Shown here piece by piece: positions 6,166 through 9,626 of a stretch of 9,626 nucleotides of DNA. The DNA comes from JADYZU01 sp964443055 (GTDB taxonomy: Bacteria; Pseudomonadota; Alphaproteobacteria; Rhodobacterales; Rhodobacteraceae). The notes beneath the pieces are model-generated. The model did not search any database, was not told the origin of the DNA, and was given only the letters and a program-made list of their open reading frames with translations. Location: positions 1 through 9,626 of the forward strand of contig CAYUBT010000101.1 of NCBI GenBank assembly GCA_964443055.1. Reading direction: 5' to 3'. The stretch's first letter is position 1; the number at the start of each line of letters is the position of its first letter. The translations under genes and the position numbers were made by a program.

Positions 6166-6201
6166 ATGACGACTGAAACGACGACCGGAGCGGGACCGTG
6201 A
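6166..6201 (+). CDS. Possible 11-residue leader peptide
   Basis: A short frame reads MTTETTTGAGP and ends in TGA at 6199-6201, overlapping the ATG at 6201 of the next gene as TGATG. A purine-rich TGGAAGA lies seven bases before its ATG. Such an overlap would allow ribosomes to pass from leader to transporter gene. It is rich in Thr, not Cys, so an amino-acid attenuator for cysteine is not indicated. Chance occurrence is quite possible. Confidence 0.25.
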   Translation: MTTETTTGAGP

Positions 6202-6632
6202 TGATCACCGGCTTCACGCCTCTCGCCGCCATCGCCGGAGGCGCGCTGATCGGGCTCGCCTCGGTCCTGCTCATGGCCACGCTCGGACGGATCCTTGGCG
6301 CGACCGGCATCCTTGCGGGCGTATTCACACCCGCAAACCGGAGCGATCTCGACTGGCGGCTTGCCCTGCTGGCCGGGATGATGACCGCGCCTTTCCTGTG
6401 GCTGGCCTTCACCGGCGCGCTGCCGGCCATCGACGTGCCGGTCAGCCGCACCTCCATGCTCATCGGCGGGCTGCTGGTCGGGATCGGCGTGACCTTCGGC
6501 TCGGGCTGCACCTCGGGCCACGGGGTCTGCGGCATGGCCCGCCTGTCGCCGCGCTCGATCGTGGCCACCGTCACCTTCATGGCCTTCACCGCGCTGACCG
6601 TGTTCGTCACGCGCCACCTGACCGGAGCCTGA
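6198..6632 (+). CDS. YeeE/YedE (DUF395) sulfur-compound transporter, first half-size subunit
   Basis: The 144-residue hydrophobic protein has about four membrane segments and belongs to the YeeE/YedE family, whose members include the thiosulfate transporter TsuA. The hallmark GSGCTSGHGVCG lies at 101-112, with Cys104 and Cys111 in the place of the cysteines thought to relay thiosulfate. Family proteins occur either as one full-length chain or, as here, as two half-size neighbours (sometimes called PmpA and PmpB). GTG at 6198 is chosen because GGAG ends seven bases upstream; ATG at 6201 is the next codon and equally possible. The next gene starts two bases after the stop. It likely moves thiosulfate or a related reduced sulfur compound into the cell. 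Confidence 0.9.
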   Translation: MMITGFTPLAAIAGGALIGLASVLLMATLGRILGATGILAGVFTPANRSDLDWRLALLAGMMTAPFLWLAFTGALPAIDVPVSRTSMLIGGLLVGIGVTFGSGCTSGHGVCGMARLSPRSIVATVTFMAFTALTVFVTRHLTGA

Positions 6633-6633
6633 C

Positions 6634-7097
6634 ATGACGCGACTGGTCACGACCTATCTCATCGGTCTGGTCTTCGGCGCGGGTATCGTGCTCTCCGGCA
6701 TGTCGAATCCGGCCAAAGTGCTGAACTTCTTCGNNNNNNNNNNCTCAACTTCTTTGACTTCGCCGGCACCTGGGATCCGTCGCTGCTGCTGGTGATGGTC
6801 ACCGCGCTGGTGGTCACCTTCATCGGCTACCGCCTTGTCCTTGGCCGCCCCGCCCCCGTGTTCGAGCGGCGCTTTGCCTTGCCCACCGGCAGCCAGATCG
6901 ACCGCAGCCTTGTGCTCGGCTCGGCCACATTCGGCATCGGCTGGGGGCTGTCGGGCTTCTGTCCCGGCGGGTTGCTGCCGGTGATCTCGACGACGAAGAC
7001 CGAAGTGTTGCTGTTCACTGCGGCCATGCTTGGGGGTATCTTCCTCGCCCGCCGCGCACGGCGCGCCCTTGCTTCACCCCAGCCTCAGGCTGCCTGA
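6634..7097 (+). CDS. YeeE/YedE (DUF395) transporter, second half-size subunit, interrupted by an assembly gap
   Basis: This is the partner of the preceding YeeE half. The N-terminus reads MTRLVTTYLIGLVFGAGIVL and then SGMSNPAKVLNFF; after 10 N it resumes LNFFDFAGTWDPSLL and runs to the TGA at 7095. The C-terminal half has the family's SGFCPGG motif with its cysteine. The two sides are out of frame as written (frame shift of +2 across the N run). Merging the repeated LNFF gives one continuous frame of about 146 residues, the normal size. I therefore read it as an intact gene with a faulty contig join rather than a pseudogene. The ATG at 6634 has GGAG seven bases upstream, inside the previous gene. 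It is expected to work with its neighbour in membrane passage of reduced sulfur compounds. Confidence 0.85.
6734..6743. other. Run of 10 N: scaffold gap
   Basis: Ten unknown bases separate CTGAACTTCTTCG (6721-6733) from CTCAACTTCTTTG (6744-6756). The flanks agree at 11 of 13 positions, and the two differences are both silent third-codon changes. This points to overlapping contig ends from slightly different templates, not to 10 real missing bases. Confidence 0.97.
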
Positions 7098-7122
7098 TTC
7101 ACGTTGCACAAAGGAAACCGAC

Positions 7123-8019
7123 ATGAACGCCCTGCCCCGGAACCTGACCCCCGACCTGAATATCATCCCCGAGGTCACCGCCTTCTTCGACGAACCGACC
7201 AACACGATTTCCTATGTCGTGAAAGACCCGGACTCGGACGCCTGCGCAGTGATCGATTCGGTCATGGACATCGACTATGCCGCCGGACGCATCACCTACG
7301 ACGGGGCCGACCGGATCATCGACTTCATCCGGAAGAACAACCTGCGGCTCGAATGGCTGATCGAGACGCATGTCCATGCCGACCACCTGTCGGCCGCACC
7401 CTATATCCAGGACAAGCTCGGCGGCAAGATCGGCATCGGCGAGAATATCCTGATCGTACAGGACACTTTCGGCAAGATTTTCAACGAAGGCACCGAGTTC
7501 CAGCGCGACGGCTCGCAGTTCGACGCCCTGTTCAAGGACGGCGACACCTATCGGATCGGCAATCTGGTGGTCACGGCGATGCACACGCCCGGCCACACGC
7601 CGGCCTGCATGACGCATGTCGTGGGCAATGCCGCCTTCGTGGGCGACACGCTCTTCATGCCCGACGGTGGCTCGGCCCGTGCCGACTTCCCCGGCGGCGA
7701 TGCCGGCACACTTTACGACAGCATCCAGCGCGTCCTTGCACTGCCCGACGAGATGCGGCTCTTCATGTGCCATGACTACGCCCCCGGCGGCCGCGAAATC
7801 CAGTGGGAGACCACCGTTGGCGAGGAAAAGGCCCACAACATCCATGTCGGCGGCGGCACGAGCCGCGAGGATTTCGTGAAGATGCGCGAGGAACGTGACG
7901 CGACCCTGGCGATGCCCCGGTTGATCATCCCCTCGCTGCAGGTGAACATGCGCGCCGGCGAAGTGCCGACGGACAAGTCGGGACGGCCGATGCTCAAGGT
8001 GCCGGTCAACACGCTCTGA
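7123..8019 (+). CDS. Persulfide dioxygenase-like metallo-beta-lactamase (Blh/ETHE1 type)
   Basis: The 298-residue cytoplasmic protein has the metallo-beta-lactamase fold of the ETHE1/Blh persulfide dioxygenase group, mononuclear iron enzymes that oxidise glutathione persulfide to sulfite. The metal motif THVHADH places His83, His85, Asp87 and His88. Further ligands are His158 (TPGHTP), Asp175 (GDTLF) and His217 (CHDY). The SARADFPGGDA segment (184-194) resembles the substrate-loop region of ETHE1. The C-terminal extension of about 75 residues (EERDATLAMPRLIIPSLQVN) is typical of the Blh-like branch. In Agrobacterium and Xylella Blh a DUF442 domain is fused at the N-terminus; here it is a separate gene downstream. 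The ATG at 7123 is preceded by AAAGGAAA and lies 25 bases after the transporter. Oxidised sulfur would then need export or assimilation. Confidence 0.92.
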   Translation: MNALPRNLTPDLNIIPEVTAFFDEPTNTISYVVKDPDSDACAVIDSVMDIDYAAGRITYDGADRIIDFIRKNNLRLEWLIETHVHADHLSAAPYIQDKLGGKIGIGENILIVQDTFGKIFNEGTEFQRDGSQFDALFKDGDTYRIGNLVVTAMHTPGHTPACMTHVVGNAAFVGDTLFMPDGGSARADFPGGDAGTLYDSIQRVLALPDEMRLFMCHDYAPGGREIQWETTVGEEKAHNIHVGGGTSREDFVKMREERDATLAMPRLIIPSLQVNMRAGEVPTDKSGRPMLKVPVNTL

Positions 8020-8042
8020 CGCCGCGAAAGGGACAGCGAGAG

Positions 8043-8381
8043 ATGGACAGAAGGCAAATCGACACCCGCATCTGGGTGGCCGACCAGATCGGCCCCGAAG
8101 ACATGGCGGAAGTCGCGGCCGAGGGCTTCGCGCTGCTGGTCTGCAACCGGCCCGATCACGAACACGGGCCGGACCAGCCCACGTTTGCCTCGGTGGCCGA
8201 AGCGGCGAATGCAGCCGGGATCGAGGCGCATCTGATCGCCTTTGGCAGCGAAGGCCCGCACCCCGGCCAGCCCGAGGAGCTGGCACAGCTTATCGCCAAG
8301 ACCGAAGGCAAAGTCCTGCTCTATTGTCGCTCCGGCGCGCGCTCGGCTGCGCTCTATAATCTCGCCCGCGCCTTGGGCTGA
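8043..8381 (+). CDS. TIGR01244/DUF442 rhodanese-like sulfurtransferase
   Basis: This 112-residue single-domain protein matches the DUF442 (TIGR01244) family, a phosphatase-like fold with a rhodanese-type active loop. The loop CRSGARS has the candidate persulfide-carrying Cys95 followed by Arg100. An earlier conserved piece is VCNRPDHE (33-40), with Cys34. It begins 23 bases after the dioxygenase gene, with AAAGGGA about ten bases before the ATG. In fused Blh proteins this domain hands sulfane sulfur to, or works with, the dioxygenase; the adjacent position here suggests the same partnership. Activity on thiosulfate or on glutathione persulfide cannot be told from the sequence. Confidence 0.92.
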   Translation: MDRRQIDTRIWVADQIGPEDMAEVAAEGFALLVCNRPDHEHGPDQPTFASVAEAANAAGIEAHLIAFGSEGPHPGQPEELAQLIAKTEGKVLLYCRSGARSAALYNLARALG

Positions 8382-8390
8382 TCCTGCCAG

Positions 8391-8415
8391 CGGTGGGAGT
8401 TCCTGGCCCCCACCG
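8391..8415 (+). terminator. Hairpin between the DUF442 gene and the SulP gene
   Basis: CGGTGGG (8391-8397) and CCCACCG (8409-8415) form a 7-base-pair stem with an 11-base loop, followed by TTT. The weak T run makes it a partial or leaky intrinsic terminator. It starts nine bases after the DUF442 stop and ends 19 bases before the SulP start, so it may lower SulP expression relative to the upstream genes. Confidence 0.5.
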
Positions 8416-8434
8416 TTTCAAGACGGAAACCTCC

Positions 8435-9626
8435 ATGCTCTCGCAGTATCTGCCCATCCTCGACTGGGGGCGCCGTTACTCGCGCGCCACGCTCGGGGCC
8501 GACCTGATGGCCGCGCTGATCGTCACGATCATGCTGATCCCGCAATCGCTCGCCTATGCTTTGCTGGCGGGCATGCCGCCCGAGGCGGGGCTCTATGCCT
8601 CGATCGTGCCGATCATGCTCTATGCGGTGTTCGGCACCTCGAATGCGCTGGCCGTGGGGCCGGTGGCGGTGATCTCGCTGATGACGGCGGCGGCAGTGGG
8701 CGAAGTCGCGACATCGGGCACCGCCGGTTATGCGGTGGCGGCGCTGACGCTGGCGGGGCTTTCGGGGGCGATGCTGCTGCTTCTGGGCCTGTTCCGGCTT
8801 GGCTTTATCGCCAATTTCCTGTCGCATCCGGTGATTGCCGGGTTCATCACCGCCTCGGGGATTCTGATCGCGACAAGCCAGCTCGGCCCTGTACTTGGCG
8901 TGACAACCGAGGGCAGCACGCTGGTCAGCCTGCTTTCCTCGCTTCTCGCGGGGATCTCCAGCCTCAGCCTCCTGACCCTGATCATCGGTGCGGGAGCGAC
9001 CCTGTTTCTGTTCTGGGTCAGGAAGGGCATGAAGCCGGCGCTGCGCCGCCTCGGCCTGGGGCCGCGCATGGCCGATGTTCTTGCCCGCGCCGGGCCGGTG
9101 CTGGCGGTGGTGGTGACCACGGTGATCGCCCGCGCCTTCGCGCTTGACGAGGCCGGAGTGGCCGTTGTGGGCGAGGTACCCGCCAGCCTGCCGCCCTTCA
9201 CGCTCCCCTCGTTCGACCCCGGGCTGATCCGCCAGCTTCTGCTGCCTGCGGCTCTCATCTCGATCATCGGCTTCGTCGAAAGCGTCTCGGTCGCCCAGAC
9301 CCTCGCCGCGAAAAAGCGCGAGCGCATCCGCCCTGATCAGGAACTCATCAGCCTGGGTGCCGCAAACCTTGGCGCTGCCTTCACCGGTGGTTTTCCCGTG
9401 ACCGGCGGCTTTGCGCGTTCAGTCGTGAATTTCGACGCGGGCGCCGCCACCCCGGCCGCGGGGGCCTTCACCGCCATCGGCCTAGCCGTCGCGGCCATGT
9501 TCTTCACACCCTTCATCCACTTCCTGCCCAAGGCGACACTGGCCGCGACGATCATCGTCGCCGTGCTCTCACTGGTCGATCTCGGCATATTGCGCCGCGC
9601 CTGGAACTATTCCCGCGCCGATTTCG
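8435..9626 (+). CDS. SulP family inorganic anion permease, 3' end beyond window
   Basis: The frame is open for 397 codons from ATG 8435 to the window edge. It is a polytopic SulP (SLC26-like) membrane protein. The family signature is clear at residues 35-80: IPQSLAYALLAGMPPEAGLY, then FGTSNALAVGPVAVISL. Later come LSHPVIAGFITASG (about 128-141), a loop ESVSVAQTLAAKKRE, and GGFPVTGGFARSVVN, which match the conserved transport core. The C-terminal STAS domain normally follows but lies outside this window. GGAAA is seven bases before the ATG. Family members carry sulfate, bicarbonate or related anions. Placed after persulfide oxidation genes, it may handle sulfite or sulfate, in or out; this is inference. 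Another plus-strand frame across 8242-9147 is only a shadow of this gene. Confidence 0.93.
   Translation, partial: MLSQYLPILDWGRRYSRATLGADLMAALIVTIMLIPQSLAYALLAGMPPEAGLYASIVPIMLYAVFGTSNALAVGPVAVISLMTAAAVGEVATSGTAGYAVAALTLAGLSGAMLLLLGLFRLGFIANFLSHPVIAGFITASGILIATSQLGPVLGVTTEGSTLVSLLSSLLAGISSLSLLTLIIGAGATLFLFWVRKGMKPALRRLGLGPRMADVLARAGPVLAVVVTTVIARAFALDEAGVAVVGEVPASLPPFTLPSFDPGLIRQLLLPAALISIIGFVESVSVAQTLAAKKRERIRPDQELISLGAANLGAAFTGGFPVTGGFARSVVNFDAGAATPAAGAFTAIGLAVAAMFFTPFIHFLPKATLAATIIVAVLSLVDLGILRRAWNYSRADF

Noticed and set aside
5931..6650. Minus-strand open frames across the intergenic region and first YeeE gene
   Set aside because: They translate repeat copy C and the antisense of a recognised transporter; no family resemblance.
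6634..7097. Second YeeE gene as a frameshifted pseudogene
   Set aside because: The break coincides with an N run flanked by duplicated contig ends; collapsing them restores an intact frame.
7099..8286. Minus-strand open frame of 395 codons opposite the dioxygenase and DUF442 genes
   Set aside because: Both sense-strand genes have full catalytic motifs; the antisense frame has none.
8242..9147. Plus-strand frame of 301 codons overlapping the DUF442 and SulP genes
   Set aside because: The SulP frame from 8435 carries the family signatures; this one is low-complexity Arg/Ala/Gly-rich.
1..9626. CRISPR arrays, tRNA or rRNA genes, insertion sequences, prophage or toxin-antitoxin genes
   Set aside because: I looked for these and saw no direct-repeat arrays, transposase or integrase motifs, or cloverleaf-like segments. 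The only repeat family is the three-copy intergenic element.

Overview
This is a GC-rich window (roughly two thirds G+C by eye) that looks like an alphaproteobacterium, most probably of the Rhodobacteraceae (Roseobacter/Paracoccus type). The grounds are an alphaproteobacterial F1-ATPase inhibitor (zeta, formerly DUF1476) divergent from purC, a roseobacter-style betaine-homocysteine methyltransferase, a ccmI-ruvX-DUF1289 cluster and dense overlapping genes. A run of 10 N marks a scaffold join, so this is a draft assembly, possibly from a metagenome.

Layout. Positions 1-105 hold no gene but carry copy A of a dispersed repeat. On the minus strand, the zeta gene (1203-1517, TTG start) is followed by bmt (106-1122), with two GC-rich hairpins between them. 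Divergently, purC (1690-2454) is followed after 10 bases by a zinc alcohol dehydrogenase gene (2465-3502). A gap of about 200 bases holds repeat copy B and a hairpin. Then come ccmI (3706-4911), ruvX (4908-5399) and a DUF1289 gene (5380-5634), all overlapping. A small membrane-protein gene (5635-5850, minus) meets the DUF1289 gene stop to stop. The gap at 5851-6197 holds repeat copy C, an AT-rich likely promoter and a possible 11-codon leader ORF.

From 6198 to the right edge lies a plus-strand sulfur gene set: two half-size YeeE/YedE (DUF395) sulfur-compound transporters, a persulfide dioxygenase-like metallo-beta-lactamase, a DUF442 rhodanese-like sulfurtransferase, and the first 397 codons of a SulP permease that runs off the window. 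Together these suggest uptake or handling of sulfide/thiosulfate sulfur, transfer as persulfide, oxidation to sulfite, and anion transport. It resembles the BigR/Blh sulfide-detoxification loci of Agrobacterium and Xylella, but the two Blh domains are on separate genes in reversed order, and no ArsR-type regulator lies beside it in this window.

The left two thirds are housekeeping genes. I see no CRISPR, phage, insertion sequence, tRNA or rRNA. The points most worth checking are the three-copy intergenic repeat, the misjoined contig ends inside the second YeeE gene, and the control region ahead of the sulfur genes. I do not see a clearly undescribed system.
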